Origin: Marinobacter santoriniensis NKSG1
GTDB taxonomy: Bacteria; Pseudomonadota; Gammaproteobacteria; Pseudomonadales; Oleiphilaceae
DNA: 64,000 nucleotides
Direction of reading: 5' to 3'
Assembly: GCF_000347775.1 (NCBI RefSeq)
Contig: NZ_APAT01000016.1
Span: 1-64,000, forward strand
Numbering within the stretch: position 1 is the first letter of the stretch; every line of letters begins with the position of its first letter. The notes under the pieces are model-generated. The model was not told the origin of the DNA, searched no databases, and was given only the letters and a program-made list of their open reading frames with translations. Both the position numbers and the translations under genes were made by a program. Of this stretch, positions 53,232-63,981 are shown piece by piece.

Positions 53232-53295
53232 CGATCAACGGGCTTTTCCGCCGGCTTAGCGTCACTCTGACCACGTCAATAAAAAGGAAAACAAC

Positions 53296-54306
53296 ATGTT
53301 AAAACGTTGCTCTGTGCTGGCTGCTGTCGCAGCTACGGTTCTGTTCAGCACCGCCTCCCAGGCTCAGTACAAGGATGAATATACGGTCTCCACAGTGCTG
53401 CCTTCGGCGTTTCCCTGGGGACAGGCGGCGGACAAATGGGTCGAACTCGTGAAGGAGCGATCCGACGGTCGCATCAACATGAAGATCTACAGCAACTCCC
53501 AGCTGGTGGCCGGCGACCAGACCAAGGAGTTTTCGGCCATGCGTTCAGGCCTGATCGATATGGCGGTAGGTTCCACGATTAACTGGTCGCCCCAGGTGCC
53601 GGAGCTAAACCTGTTTTCCCTGCCCTTCCTCATGCCGGACTACGCTGCCCTGGACGCCATCACCCAGGGTGAGGCCGGTAAAGCCGTTTTCGCCGCCATT
53701 GAAAAGCGTGGCGTAACGCCACTGGCCTGGGGCGAAAACGGTTTCCGGGAGCTCTCCAACTCCAAGCGCACCATTCAGGAACCTTCAGATCTTGACGGGC
53801 TGAAGATCCGCGTGGTCGGCTCGCCACTGTTTCAGGACACCTTTACCACCCTGGGCGCCAACCCCACACAGATGAGCTGGGCAGACGCCAAGCCAGCACT
53901 GACAACCGGTGCGGTGGACGGTCAGGAGAACCCACTTTCGGTGTTTGACGTGGCGCGGATCGACCAGGTTGGCCAAACCCACCTGACACTCTGGCACTAC
54001 ATGGCGGACCCGCTGGTGTTTGCAGTGAGCAATCAGGTCTGGAACCAGTTCAGCCCGGAAGACCAAGCACTGCTGAAGCAGGCAGCGATTGATGCCGGCC
54101 AGTGGGAGATCAAGAAGTCCCGGGCAGAACTGGACGATACTCTCGCAGCCATCGAAGAGCGCGGCGTAGAAGTGACCGAACTGACTCAGTCCCAGCACGA
54201 TGCCTTCGTCAAAGCGACCCAGTCCGTTTACGAGAAATGGACGCCCCGCATCGGCGAGGACCTGGTCAAGCAGGCCCAGGAAGCAGTCAGCAATCGCGAC
54301 CAGTAA
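53296..54306 (+). CDS. dctP: TRAP transporter substrate-binding protein, DctP family
   Basis: A 336-residue periplasmic binding protein with a signal peptide (LAAVAATVLFSTASQAQ). The TRAP features are WVELVKERSDGRINMKIYSN at the N-lobe, WGENGFRELSNSKRTIQEPS and DLDGLKIRVVGSPLFQDTF. The conserved arginine that grips the substrate carboxylate lies in KIRVVGSP. It captures an organic acid and docks to the DctQ-DctM membrane unit encoded just downstream. The ligand is not predictable. A GC-rich hairpin in the 79-base gap to dctQ may raise dctP mRNA stability relative to the rest. Confidence 0.92.
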   Translation: MLKRCSVLAAVAATVLFSTASQAQYKDEYTVSTVLPSAFPWGQAADKWVELVKERSDGRINMKIYSNSQLVAGDQTKEFSAMRSGLIDMAVGSTINWSPQVPELNLFSLPFLMPDYAALDAITQGEAGKAVFAAIEKRGVTPLAWGENGFRELSNSKRTIQEPSDLDGLKIRVVGSPLFQDTFTTLGANPTQMSWADAKPALTTGAVDGQENPLSVFDVARIDQVGQTHLTLWHYMADPLVFAVSNQVWNQFSPEDQALLKQAAIDAGQWEIKKSRAELDDTLAAIEERGVEVTELTQSQHDAFVKATQSVYEKWTPRIGEDLVKQAQEAVSNRDQ

Positions 54307-54340
54307 TAGCTCAGCCGGGGCTAGCGAACCCGGCCCTTCC

Positions 54341-54364
54341 AGCGCCCGCCAGCCGGCGGGCGCT
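54341..54364 (+). other. Strong hairpin between dctP and dctQ
   Basis: AGCGCCCGCC pairs perfectly with GGCGGGCGCT around AGCC. No T-run follows, so it is more likely an mRNA-stabilising or attenuating element than a terminator. Binding proteins are needed in excess over permeases, which fits such an element. Confidence 0.7.
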
Positions 54365-54385
54365 CCCTGATACAACGGAGTTGTG

Positions 54386-54883
54386 ATGCCGTCGCGCCGC
54401 CCCCGTAAGTTCCAGCCGGAATCCTGGCTGGCCACCCTAGCCCTTGCGGCCATCTGCGTGATCAGCCTTGGCAATGTCATTGTCCGCTACGCCACGGACG
54501 CCTCGTTTGCGTTCACCGAGGAATTCTCCGTATTTTGCCTGGTTCTTCTCACCTTTGGCGGGGCCGCTGCGGCCGCACGACATAATCAGCACATCCGGAT
54601 TGAGCTGATCGAACATCGACTCCCACCGACTCTGTGCAAGTTGATCTATGTTCTGCAATGGGCAGCAGGAGTTACCGTGCTGGGGGTCATGGTCTGGTAC
54701 GGAAGCACCTTTGCCTGGCAGGAATACCAGTGGGAGTCGCTGTCACCAGGCCTGGGGTTGCCCAACTGGATCTATGTTATCTGGCTACCGCTGCTGTCGC
54801 TGGCCATTCTCATTCGCCTCACACAGAATCTTGTTGATCGTCTGCGCGGCAAGTCCGGCCCGGAGGTCATCCATGAGTCCTGA
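54386..54883 (+). CDS. dctQ: TRAP transporter small permease, DctQ family
   Basis: A 165-residue membrane protein with four helices (about residues 14-32, 45-66, 86-108 and 125-147), the normal layout of DctQ. IRIELIEHRLPPTLCKLIYV and SLSPGLGLPNWIYVIWLPL are typical for the family. GGAG precedes the ATG at 54386, and a GTG lies 3 bases earlier. Its end overlaps the dctM start by 11 bases. Confidence 0.88.
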   Translation: MPSRRPRKFQPESWLATLALAAICVISLGNVIVRYATDASFAFTEEFSVFCLVLLTFGGAAAAARHNQHIRIELIEHRLPPTLCKLIYVLQWAAGVTVLGVMVWYGSTFAWQEYQWESLSPGLGLPNWIYVIWLPLLSLAILIRLTQNLVDRLRGKSGPEVIHES

Positions 54884-56177
54884 CTGGCTGATGATCGGCA
54901 CGTTTCTTTTTGCACTGCTGATCGGCGTACCCGTAGCCATGGCCCTGGGCTTTGGAGGCCTGGTTGGCATTGTCGCAGGCTTGCCGCCCGCCATGCTCGG
55001 CACGTTTGGCACCAACACCTACAACAGCGTGGCGAAGTATCCGTTGATTGCCATTCCGCTGTTTATCCTCACAGGCCTGATCTTTGAGCGAGCGGGGGTG
55101 GCGGCCAGCCTGGTCCGGTTTGCCCAGGCCATTATCGGCCCGCGCCATGGTGGTCTCACGGTGGTCGCGGTGCTGGTGTGTCTGATTATGGGCGGCATGA
55201 GTGGCTCCGGACCAGCGGATGCGGCCGCGGTGGCGATGGTGATGCTGCCAAGCATGCAACGAGCCGGCTATCCCAAGCCGTTCTCCGCTTCCCTGATTGC
55301 GGCGTCTTCGTCAACCGCCATCCTGATCCCACCGTCTATCGCCCTTATCCTGTACTCCATTGTGGTTCCTGGCGTGGATCTTCGGGCGCTGTTCGCCGCC
55401 GGTCTGTTCCCGGGCATTCTGGCGGGTTTGTCTCTGCTGATTCCGGCCCTGTTTTTTGCCCGTAAATACCGCTGGGAAGATCCGGCAGTCGTCGACCGGC
55501 CATCCTTCTGGCCAAGCTTCCGGGCGGCAATTCCGGCACTTTTTGCGCCTGTGATCATACTGGGCGGCCTGCGCTCCGGCCTTTTCACCCCCACCGAGGC
55601 GGCCGTCGTCGCCGTCGCGTATGGTTTGGTGGTGGGCTGCCTCGTATACAGGAACCTGAGCCTGCGAGATCTCTGGCAACTGATGAACGAAGCCGCCCTC
55701 ACCTCCGGCGTGGTGATGTTCATTATCGCTCTGGCGGGCATTTTCGCCTGGGCCGGCACCACACTGGGCACCTTCGGGCACCTGGCCGATGCCCTGTTGT
55801 CGTTGTCTGATAACGGCTGGGTGCTGCTCGGACTGGTAATGATCCTGGTATTGATTGCCGGCATGCTCCTGGATGCCATTTCGATCTATCTGATATTGAT
55901 CCCCATTGTGCTTCCGATGATGAACCACTTTGGCTGGAACCCGATCTGGTTCGGGATTCTGCTGGCAATGAACATCGCCATCGGACAATTCACTCCACCG
56001 GTGGCCGTGAACCTGATGGTAACGACCCGGGTTGCAAACATCCGCCTGGAACACACCATCGGCTGGTCACTGGTGTTCATTGCCGCCATGCTGGTCAGCC
56101 TGCTTCTGGTCATGCTGTTTCCCGGAATAGCGCTGTGGCTTCCGGAGTCCCTGGGGTATGTGGTGGGCGCCCGCTGA
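54873..56177 (+). CDS. dctM: TRAP transporter large permease, DctM family
   Basis: A 434-residue sodium-coupled permease with about twelve membrane segments. It has the DctM motifs [40 protein letters not shown] and [19 protein letters not shown] in the first half, and [20 protein letters not shown] in the second. It couples substrate passage to the sodium gradient. GGAGG lies 6 bases before the ATG at 54873, which decides against a longer frame starting inside dctQ. A chemoreceptor gene follows after 82 bases. Confidence 0.93.
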   Translation: MSPDWLMIGTFLFALLIGVPVAMALGFGGLVGIVAGLPPAMLGTFGTNTYNSVAKYPLIAIPLFILTGLIFERAGVAASLVRFAQAIIGPRHGGLTVVAVLVCLIMGGMSGSGPADAAAVAMVMLPSMQRAGYPKPFSASLIAASSSTAILIPPSIALILYSIVVPGVDLRALFAAGLFPGILAGLSLLIPALFFARKYRWEDPAVVDRPSFWPSFRAAIPALFAPVIILGGLRSGLFTPTEAAVVAVAYGLVVGCLVYRNLSLRDLWQLMNEAALTSGVVMFIIALAGIFAWAGTTLGTFGHLADALLSLSDNGWVLLGLVMILVLIAGMLLDAISIYLILIPIVLPMMNHFGWNPIWFGILLAMNIAIGQFTPPVAVNLMVTTRVANIRLEHTIGWSLVFIAAMLVSLLLVMLFPGIALWLPESLGYVVGAR

Positions 56178-56259
56178 ATACGTCAGGAAGAGATACGTTC
56201 AAGGGAACCCGGTTTCCGCCGATAAACCTGAGATCAGATACCGGAAACTGAGGAAACCA

Positions 56260-57927
56260 ATGCCCATATCCATCCGCAACCGATTGTTCATCCTGGCGCT
56301 GCTACCCGTCATCCTGCTTGCCGTCGCCATTTTCTTCACCGTCAGGTTCCAGACTCAGGAACTGGTCGATAGCGAAATGGCCACCGTGAAGACCAGCGTC
56401 ACCGATATCAAGCGTGCCGAGCTCAAAGACCTGATGGATATGGCCTATTCCTCCATCAAGCACATCTACGAGAATGGGGGTACGCTGGAGGAGGCCCTGC
56501 CGATTCTGCGAAACCTGAAGTTCGGCGACAGCGGGTACATCTTTGGCTACACCGATTCCGGAAAGCGGGTGTTGCTGGGCCAGTCGGATAAAGGCATGGG
56601 CGAGAACTTCTGGGATCTTCAGGACAAGCGCGGCAACTACCTGGTTCGCGGCCTGATTGACGCGGCGAAGAACGGCGATGGTTACTACACCTACTGGTTC
56701 CCGAAGCCAGGGGCTTCCGAGCCATCCCCGAAGGAGTCGTATTCTATTTACCTGGACCGCTGGGGCGTGATGCTGGGCACCGGGTTCTATCTGGATGATG
56801 TCGCCGGTGTACTGGGTGATCTGTCGACGGCAGGCCAGGAAACCCTGGAGAGCAGCCAGACCACATTCACCCTGATTTCGATTGCGGGTGTCATACTCGC
56901 GGGCATTATCGGGTTCATGATCAGCCTGACCATCAGCCGGCCGATAAAACGCATTTCCGATTCCGTGCGGGAGCTTTCCACCGGCGATGCGGATCTGACC
57001 GCCCGGGTGACGGTCAACGATCGGTATGAACTTGGCCAGCTGGCCGATCACATCAACACGTTCATCAACACCCTTGCCGACCTGATCCGGGATGTGAAGA
57101 AAAATTCCGAGCTCACGCACCAGAACGCCGAGACCATCACCCGGCACACCACGGATCTCTCAACGCTGGTCAACGAACAGGATGCCGAAACCGATCAGGT
57201 TGCCACGGCCGTGACCGAGATGACCTCAGCGGCGAGCGAAATCTCTGCCAGTGCGGCCAGCGCTGCCAGCTCTGCTTCCGAAGCGTCACAGGAAACCACC
57301 CGGTCCAAGGAAGTCATCTCCAACGCGGCAGCCGAGATGAACGCTCTGAACAACGACATTGGCGCTTCGGCTTTCGAGGTGGAGGAGTTAGGGAAAGGCG
57401 TCGAATCCATCAACACCGTTATCCAGGTCATCAACGCCATTGCCGAACAGACCAACCTGCTGGCGCTCAACGCGGCCATCGAAGCGGCCCGGGCGGGCGA
57501 ACATGGCAGGGGCTTCTCTGTCGTCGCGGACGAAGTCCGGAATCTTGCCCAGAAAACCCAGAGCAGCACCGAGGAAATCGCCAACACGATTTCCGAGTTG
57601 ACCCAGAAGGCGAGCGCAGCCGTCCAGTCCATTCGCACCTCCACCGAGCGCAGTGGCAAGGCGCTCAGCGCCAACAGCGAAGCGGTTGAAGCCATAGAAC
57701 GTGTCGTGGACGCCATTGGCCAGATCAACCAGATGAATGAACAGGTCGCGTCCGCATCTGAAGAGCAAACCAGTGTCTGCGAGGACATCACGCAGCGTCT
57801 GGTGACCATCTCCGACAAGTCGAAAGAAACCAGTGAAAAAGGCCGGGAAAGCCACGTTTCCGCCGAGACACTGCTGGCGAACTCGGAGGCTCTGGCGCGA
57901 CTCGTCGAGCGATTCAGAACCCTTTGA
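56260..57927 (+). CDS. Methyl-accepting chemotaxis protein with sCache domain
   Basis: A 555-residue chemoreceptor. The first membrane helix is at residues about 8-30 ([20 protein letters not shown]). A periplasmic single Cache domain follows ([20 protein letters not shown] and [14 protein letters not shown]), then a second helix near 205-228, a HAMP domain ([20 protein letters not shown]) and a signalling tip ([20 protein letters not shown]) with [20 protein letters not shown]. Cache domains of this type often bind small organic acids such as acetate or propionate. Its position behind dctPQM suggests that it senses the same compound. AGGAAA precedes the ATG. Its end overlaps the convergent GGDEF-EAL gene by 14 bases. 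Confidence 0.9.
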   Translation: MPISIRNRLFILALLPVILLAVAIFFTVRFQTQELVDSEMATVKTSVTDIKRAELKDLMDMAYSSIKHIYENGGTLEEALPILRNLKFGDSGYIFGYTDSGKRVLLGQSDKGMGENFWDLQDKRGNYLVRGLIDAAKNGDGYYTYWFPKPGASEPSPKESYSIYLDRWGVMLGTGFYLDDVAGVLGDLSTAGQETLESSQTTFTLISIAGVILAGIIGFMISLTISRPIKRISDSVRELSTGDADLTARVTVNDRYELGQLADHINTFINTLADLIRDVKKNSELTHQNAETITRHTTDLSTLVNEQDAETDQVATAVTEMTSAASEISASAASAASSASEASQETTRSKEVISNAAAEMNALNNDIGASAFEVEELGKGVESINTVIQVINAIAEQTNLLALNAAIEAARAGEHGRGFSVVADEVRNLAQKTQSSTEEIANTISELTQKASAAVQSIRTSTERSGKALSANSEAVEAIERVVDAIGQINQMNEQVASASEEQTSVCEDITQRLVTISDKSKETSEKGRESHVSAETLLANSEALARLVERFRTL

Positions 57928-60900
57928 TAGTCGAGCCGAGGGGGGCGCCCTGCGCCCCCAGGTCGCGGTCCTCATCCCGAGCATCGGTCAACCAGAACGT
58001 CAATTCCTTCAACGCCATCGGCTTGGCAAAGTAATAGCCCTGGAAGACCGCACAGCCATAATCGCTGAGGATCGTGGCCTGCTCTTTGGTTTCAACACCC
58101 TCTGCCAAAACCTTCAACCCCATGTCCCGAGTAAGGCTGATCACCCCCTTGCAGACCGCGGCGTCCTTTTCGCTGGTCGCAATCTGGCTGACAAAACTCC
58201 GATCAATCTTGATCTTGTCTACGGGCAGATCCCGCAGATAGCCAAAGCTGGAGAAACCAGTTCCAAAGTCATCAATTGCAGTCGCAATTCCAAGATCAGC
58301 AAGAGCATTCAAGATACGGATAGCGCTCTCCGTATCCTTCATGAGAATCCCTTCGGTGAGCTCCAACTCGAGAAACTCTGAGCTTAGACCGGTCTCCTCC
58401 AGAATTTCCTGCACGGTTGTGAGGAAGTTCGGACGATGAAACTGCATCGGCGACAAGTTAACCGCCATTCGGCCCTTGAGCAGACCCCGCTCCACGAGAT
58501 AGCGAGCATCTTTACATGCCTGCGCCGTAACCCACTTCCCGATCTGTATGATCTGGCCAGTTTCTTCCGCAACAGGAATAAACTCCGCGGGGGATATGTA
58601 CCCTTTTGTCGGATGTTTCCATCGAACCAGGGCCTCCAGCCCACAAAGGATCCCGTGCAGGTTAACCTGAGGCTGGTAGTGCACAAAAAGCTGGTTGGTT
58701 TTAAGAGCTTCCTGTAGGTCATTTCTTAGCACAACCCGCTTTGACAGCGAATCGTCGAGGTCAGGCGAGTAGACCTCATAGGTATCCCGCCCCTGTTGCT
58801 TGGCCTTGTACATCGCCATGTCCGCTTGCTGCAGAAGTCTCTCTGAATACTCCATGCCGTCTGCCAGCAAGCTGATACCAATACTTGCAGAAACATGAAG
58901 CTCGTGGCGCCCAACCACATGGGGCTTGCTCAACTCCCCCAGGATCCGTTCTGCAACCTCTTCAGCTTCACGGGCGTGGCCGAGGTTCGGCAACACAAGG
59001 ACAAATTCATCGCCGCCGAATCGAACGAGGGTGTCTGTCGGCCTGAGAATACGCTTGAGCCTGACAGCGACGCTGATCAGAAGTTGATCCCCTATTTTGT
59101 GGCCCAACGTATCGTTGATCGGCTTGAATTCATCGAGATCGATGAACAGCACGGCGAGCAGCTTCCCGTAGCGCTTGGCTAATGAAAAATCGTGTTCAAG
59201 GCGATCTTCGAAAAGTGCACGATTCCCCAATCCGGTCAACGCATCGTGCGTTGCCTGGTAGGCGAGACGCCCCTCCTGCTCTTTTCTTTCCGAGATATCC
59301 CGCGTGATGGCGGTGTAGTGAGTCACTTCTCGGTGATCGTCTGTCACCGGTGCGAGAGAAACCTGATTCCAGAAAGGGGTGCCATCTTTTCGATAGCTTT
59401 TCATCGTTAAACTGAGCGGCTGCCCCGCCTGTGTGGCACGGTCAATCAGCTCAATATCCTTTCTGTCGGTCTCCGGCCCCGCCAGCAACTTGACGGTGGC
59501 ACCAAGCAGTTCGGATTCCGAGTAACCCGTCATCTGGCAAAATGCCGGATTCACAAATACCACGGGTAAATCTGCGGTTCGATGGTCCACGACGATAACG
59601 CCGGTATCGCTCGATTCCAGGCTTCGCTTCAATATCCGCTCGCTGTCCTGGGCCTTCAGCCGCTCGGTGATGTCCTTTCCGATAATAAAAACACCGGATA
59701 CCGTTCCATCCACGAGCACCGGCAACATATCCGCCTCATAGTCTCGCGATTCAGAGCCGTCGGGAGAGGTGAAACTGATCTCAAAAGACTGGGTCTGTCC
59801 GGACGCAGCGTTCCGGAAGGCACTCTCGAAACGCTCCCGATCCTGCTGACTCATCTGGCCGGCATCCAGGACATCGCGGAAATGGGTGGTGCCCACATCA
59901 TCGATCCCCAGTTTCACGATACGCTCTGCCATTGAATTCAGGGACCGGTAGTACCCGCGTTCATCCACGGCAAAAACCGCATCGGGAGACTGTGAGAACA
60001 AAGATCGAAATTGCTGCTCCGCCACGCTCAGTTCTCTGGCTTGCGCCCTGTAGGCCCCCAGGAGGCTTCGCCCCATGATCAGCAGATAACTCATGACAAG
60101 GCCAAAGCCCAGCAGAACGATGGGAAAGAAGCCCTGGAATGATAAAAGGTCAGGAGGCCCTGCTCGTGCAACCAGAGTCAGGCCCTCACCACGCCCGAGG
60201 TTAATTTTCTCAGACTCGAATATTTCCGGAACACCGGACGCTCCCGCATCGGAGACGCTCATTGCGGAGTGCCCGGGAGGCAGAATCATGACACTGAATT
60301 GAGCGTCTCTATCCGGGACCTCGTAATCCAGTAACGCCTGAAGATTCAGGGAAGCCACAAAATAATCGTGGCTACGGTTTCCAACGGTGACAAAAACCAG
60401 AGCACTGAGAGGGTTTTCGGCGTCGGGAAAAAACCAATTCTTCCGCAGAGGGTCCCTCCCAGCCTCCGATAACCCTGACAACACTTCTGGCCTGATGCCG
60501 TGCTCGGTAACCCATCGCAAATCCCTTTCCGTTTTGGCACTCTGCCAGAGGATACCGCCTCCGGCCGTAAGGATCGCGAGGGCATTGAGTGCCGGTGTAT
60601 CCTGAAAGTAGGTTTGGGCCTGTCCCTGGAGAGAGTTGCCCTGGGAGCCAGAGTGCAAGGACAAAAGCCTCTCTGCCGCGCGTTCCAACAACTGAACATG
60701 CGAATGGAGGCCGTGCTCCAGAGTACTCGCGTAGTGTTTGAGCATTAACTGGGCACTTTGATGACGGTCCATGTGAACCCCCCAGTTCGCCATCAGAAAC
60801 AACAGGAACGTACCAACGACTCCCAAGCTGCCAACCAGAAAGGTCTGGCGTTGAGGGCGTAGTCGAATCGTCCTCTGTCGATGGACCAGCGTCAGCAGCA

Positions 60901-61447
60901 TTCCGCCAAAGGCCAGGCACAGCACGCCGGCCATCTCGGAGACACCACCAACAAGCTCATCGACAAGGTCGTTAGAATCTTGCTGCACATATCGCAGAAG
61001 AACCGTTATCCCGGCCATCACCCCGGTGCAACCCGCCACAATCCCGATTCGCCTACCGCCACGGCTGCGCAAACCGGTGAAACACACGACAGCCATTACC
61101 AAAACAGCCAGAGATGGAGTCAGCGCAAGGAACAGATGGACATCCCGCAACTTGCCGCTGACAGTACCAAAACCCCCAAGGTGACAGAGCACACCGTAAC
61201 TGCCGATGGTCGCTAAAACGCCGCCAGCCAGAATTCGTGACTTTTTGCGCTCATAGGCCAAAGCAAGGAGGGCAAACCCGCCCACCATAACCACAGGAGC
61301 AACGGAGGGTGTCACTATCAGACGCTCGGGGATGCCAGGAACGGCGAGCGTTCCGACAGTAAAACTGAGCAGACCAATGCAAATAGAGCATATACAAAGT
61401 ATCAGTAAAGCGGCCTGCAGCCTGAAATCACTGGGCGTCTGTAACAT
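57914..61447 (-). CDS. Membrane PAS-GGDEF-EAL cyclic-di-GMP protein
   Basis: A large protein of about 1177 residues. The first 210 residues hold six to seven membrane helices, followed by an extracytoplasmic region of about 230 residues, another helix ([20 protein letters not shown]), two PAS domains ([20 protein letters not shown] and [20 protein letters not shown]), GGDEF ([11 protein letters not shown]) and EAL ([16 protein letters not shown]). Both catalytic motifs look intact, as do [13 protein letters not shown] and KIDRSFV of active phosphodiesterases, so synthesis and breakdown are both possible. The start is uncertain: a GTG at 61531 also opens the frame; I chose the ATG at 61447. 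Confidence 0.88.
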   Translation of the reverse strand: MLQTPSDFRLQAALLILCICSICIGLLSFTVGTLAVPGIPERLIVTPSVAPVVMVGGFALLALAYERKKSRILAGGVLATIGSYGVLCHLGGFGTVSGKLRDVHLFLALTPSLAVLVMAVVCFTGLRSRGGRRIGIVAGCTGVMAGITVLLRYVQQDSNDLVDELVGGVSEMAGVLCLAFGGMLLTLVHRQRTIRLRPQRQTFLVGSLGVVGTFLLFLMANWGVHMDRHQSAQLMLKHYASTLEHGLHSHVQLLERAAERLLSLHSGSQGNSLQGQAQTYFQDTPALNALAILTAGGGILWQSAKTERDLRWVTEHGIRPEVLSGLSEAGRDPLRKNWFFPDAENPLSALVFVTVGNRSHDYFVASLNLQALLDYEVPDRDAQFSVMILPPGHSAMSVSDAGASGVPEIFESEKINLGRGEGLTLVARAGPPDLLSFQGFFPIVLLGFGLVMSYLLIMGRSLLGAYRAQARELSVAEQQFRSLFSQSPDAVFAVDERGYYRSLNSMAERIVKLGIDDVGTTHFRDVLDAGQMSQQDRERFESAFRNAASGQTQSFEISFTSPDGSESRDYEADMLPVLVDGTVSGVFIIGKDITERLKAQDSERILKRSLESSDTGVIVVDHRTADLPVVFVNPAFCQMTGYSESELLGATVKLLAGPETDRKDIELIDRATQAGQPLSLTMKSYRKDGTPFWNQVSLAPVTDDHREVTHYTAITRDISERKEQEGRLAYQATHDALTGLGNRALFEDRLEHDFSLAKRYGKLLAVLFIDLDEFKPINDTLGHKIGDQLLISVAVRLKRILRPTDTLVRFGGDEFVLVLPNLGHAREAEEVAERILGELSKPHVVGRHELHVSASIGISLLADGMEYSERLLQQADMAMYKAKQQGRDTYEVYSPDLDDSLSKRVVLRNDLQEALKTNQLFVHYQPQVNLHGILCGLEALVRWKHPTKGYISPAEFIPVAEETGQIIQIGKWVTAQACKDARYLVERGLLKGRMAVNLSPMQFHRPNFLTTVQEILEETGLSSEFLELELTEGILMKDTESAIRILNALADLGIATAIDDFGTGFSSFGYLRDLPVDKIKIDRSFVSQIATSEKDAAVCKGVISLTRDMGLKVLAEGVETKEQATILSDYGCAVFQGYYFAKPMALKELTFWLTDARDEDRDLGAQGAPLGSTIKGF

Positions 61448-61707
61448 GGAAGAAAACCAGAATGGAGAATTGACGAAGTGAAGACTAACCTTGAATAGAC
61501 CAAAACAAAGCCTTTCAAGGGTGAATATCACCGTAAAGCGTGAAACGGTTCAACAGCAGTTTTGTGAACAGACGTCAGCAAGAGTATGCTTTTACAAAAG
61601 ATTACTTTTAAAGCCCTGATTACATATTTCAGGGTGCAAAATCGGGCCTGCCTTTTTTGGTAGCCACAGCCGGAACTTTGGGTGTTGACTCCGATTGCCA
61701 AGTGCCT
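61448..61707. other. Gap upstream of the GGDEF-EAL gene
   Basis: AT-rich DNA between the GGDEF-EAL start and the small membrane-protein frame. It should contain the minus-strand promoter of the former. I see no RNA gene, repeat or strong palindrome in it. Confidence 0.4.
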
Positions 61708-61848
61708 ATGACTCGTGTTCTGGAAATATCCCTACTATTGATACTGGGCCTGTCGATCCAGCTTCAACTGCCATCCGGGGACAGCTGGATCTACTCGACG
61801 CTGATCCTTTGGTTTTTTGTCGGGCTACTCATGTCTTTGTTTACATAG
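61708..61848 (+). CDS. Possible small two-helix membrane protein
   Basis: A 46-residue frame with two hydrophobic segments (VLEISLLLILGLSIQL and STLILWFFVGLLMSLF) joined by a short polar turn. A longer version opens at TTG 61657. No good ribosome binding site is seen, and length alone would allow chance occurrence, but the clean helix-turn-helix hydrophobic pattern in an otherwise empty 410-base gap makes it worth recording. Confidence 0.3.
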   Translation: MTRVLEISLLLILGLSIQLQLPSGDSWIYSTLILWFFVGLLMSLFT

Positions 61849-61857
61849 GCTGCACCC

Positions 61858-63981
61858 TTAAGGATGCTGGCGGCATTCCCTCAAGCGAATGACGCTGCGT
61901 CCACCTTCATAAAGCAACCCCGCCCCGGATTCACTTTGGCCCCCGGGCAGACTGAACTGTTCCGATGCTTCAAGGTTGCCAACTTTCGAGAGCTGATCCA
62001 GCAACCGGCTTCTCGACGTGTCGAACGATGCCTCCACCTGAGGAACGAGATGCCACTTGGACAAATGCTCGCGACCTGTTGACGCCACGAATACGCCTGT
62101 TTCTGCCCCCGCCCTGAATGAGGTCCTCCAGATCCGCAAGAACTGCCGATCAAACACTCGATCAGGCGCCTCGGGCTTCGACCACTCCTGAAAAGGAGTC
62201 TGGTCATTCCAGAACCATGGCGACATCGGTGCGTCCGGATTACCACGATTGATCAGAACATCCCGATAAGCACCAAGTACCGTGTGCCAGTTCGTTTCGT
62301 CCACTTGATGCCATCCCGTTGCCTGCAAACAGCTTTTCAGTGCAGAGGGCGTTGCCATGAAAAGCACATTGATGGGTGCTTTTCGCACCCCGGTAACTGA
62401 CAAGGCATAACGATCGTCCGCTACGGAAAAAAGTTGTTGCGGGCCATCGTATTGCTCAGTCACCGCAGCCTTCGTGTTCGCATCCGAGAACAGAGGTGGT
62501 TGGACATTCAGGCTCAGAAAAGCAGTGAACCAGGCGCCTGCGAGAAGAAAAATACTCAGTGTCGCCCACAACCGCCTCACTCCCGGCCGCGGAGACATGA
62601 AACGAAAGCCCTGCCAGTCACCGAACACCATCGCGCTGCCGACGAGGAGGCCCAGCCCACCCAGAAGATATCCTGCCAGCACATCACTGAGATAGTGGAC
62701 GCCCAGATACAACCGACTGAACCCGATGGAAAGCGCCAGGACAGCCGCTCCGAATAGCAAATTAACCCGTCTCCGCCACTTCCCCGTTGCGTGCATCGCA
62801 ATAAAAAACAAAAACCCGTAGAAGGCCAGGCTGATGGCGGCATGGCCACTGGGAAAGGAATAACCACCAGGTTCCAGCAATGCCTGGTCCGGCCTTGGCC
62901 GGTGAAACGCGAGCTTGCTCAGGAACACCAGTCCTTCCGAACCGACCACGGAGACGACCATCGGCAGGACGAACCGGGTTTGCCGCAAACGACAGAGAAC
63001 CGCAATACTGAGCGAGAGGCCTGCCACCACGACCCAGGGATTACCGAGAGTGGTGATTCCGTAGAAAACGTGATTGAGGGTGCCAGTCCGAAAGCTCGCA
63101 ATCAGGCTATCAATGCGGGCATCGGCCGCCACAATGGCCTCTCTGGTCAGGAGGTCCTCAACCAGTCCTCCGAACAGCAGAAGCACATACAGCATCGCCA
63201 GGCCTATCAGCGTCATCGGCAATCCACTCAGCCGGGTTCTATCCCCTCGCCTCTCGAGGAACCGGATGAATCGCAGATGACGCTGGCTCCAGGCGGCAAC
63301 CTCGGAATTATTCCGAATGGCTGCCAATATCGACCTGGTCACCGAGACAGTGAGCTGCGTCGCGCCCGGACCATACCGAATTAAAAGCCACCGCAGCAGA
63401 TAAAGCAGGACAATGAGAGTAACGCACAGGAATAGCAGGAGCCCCAACCGCGACAGCCACGCATGGGCAAGGGCCAGAGACTGAGAAAACACGTAGCCGG
63501 GCAGGATCCACTGTATCGCCCAGCCAATAGCGCCCAGCAGGTTCCAGACAAAAAACGGCAACCGCCCCATTTTCGCCATGCCGGCAATAAACGGCATCAA
63601 CTCTTTGACGGAGGGGACAAAACGCCCGAGCAGAACACTCTTGCCACCGTGGCGATCAAAAAAGCCCTCGGCCCTGGACAGATATTCCGGCTTGAGAAAC
63701 CACCGCTTCTGGCTCAGCCACCGGTAGCCGTATTTCCTGCCGAGATAATAATTGATGTTGTCGCCAAGCACAGCGCCCACCGCGGCAAAAATCAACAGGT
63801 CACCCAGGTCCAACACACCCTGCCCGGCCAGAATCCCCATCAGAAGCAAAAAGCTCGACCCAGGTATCAGAAGGCCAACGACCAGCACGGTCTCGGCAAA
63901 CGCGGCAAACAATGCAATCCAGTAACCCAGGACTCCGGTATCACGCACCAGCGCCAGAACTGTCTGAGTAAGGTGTTCCAT
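61858..63981 (-). CDS. DedA-PAP2-LssY fusion protein
   Basis: A 707-residue three-part membrane protein. Residues about 1-200 are DedA-like (VGLLIPGSSFLLLMGILAGQ and LLGRFVPSVKELMPFIAGMA), a family linked to undecaprenyl phosphate and lipid flipping. Residues about 270-470 are a PAP2 phosphatase with all three motifs: KLAFHRPRPDQALL, SFPSGHAAISLAFYG and SRLYLGVHYLSDVLAGY. The last 200 residues are an LssY C-terminal domain (GWHQVDETNWHTVLGAYRDV). It probably dephosphorylates and moves a polyprenyl or phospholipid substrate. AGGGTAAC precedes the ATG, 19 bases from the window edge; the gene is complete. Confidence 0.88.
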   Translation of the reverse strand: MEHLTQTVLALVRDTGVLGYWIALFAAFAETVLVVGLLIPGSSFLLLMGILAGQGVLDLGDLLIFAAVGAVLGDNINYYLGRKYGYRWLSQKRWFLKPEYLSRAEGFFDRHGGKSVLLGRFVPSVKELMPFIAGMAKMGRLPFFVWNLLGAIGWAIQWILPGYVFSQSLALAHAWLSRLGLLLFLCVTLIVLLYLLRWLLIRYGPGATQLTVSVTRSILAAIRNNSEVAAWSQRHLRFIRFLERRGDRTRLSGLPMTLIGLAMLYVLLLFGGLVEDLLTREAIVAADARIDSLIASFRTGTLNHVFYGITTLGNPWVVVAGLSLSIAVLCRLRQTRFVLPMVVSVVGSEGLVFLSKLAFHRPRPDQALLEPGGYSFPSGHAAISLAFYGFLFFIAMHATGKWRRRVNLLFGAAVLALSIGFSRLYLGVHYLSDVLAGYLLGGLGLLVGSAMVFGDWQGFRFMSPRPGVRRLWATLSIFLLAGAWFTAFLSLNVQPPLFSDANTKAAVTEQYDGPQQLFSVADDRYALSVTGVRKAPINVLFMATPSALKSCLQATGWHQVDETNWHTVLGAYRDVLINRGNPDAPMSPWFWNDQTPFQEWSKPEAPDRVFDRQFLRIWRTSFRAGAETGVFVASTGREHLSKWHLVPQVEASFDTSRSRLLDQLSKVGNLEASEQFSLPGGQSESGAGLLYEGGRSVIRLRECRQHP

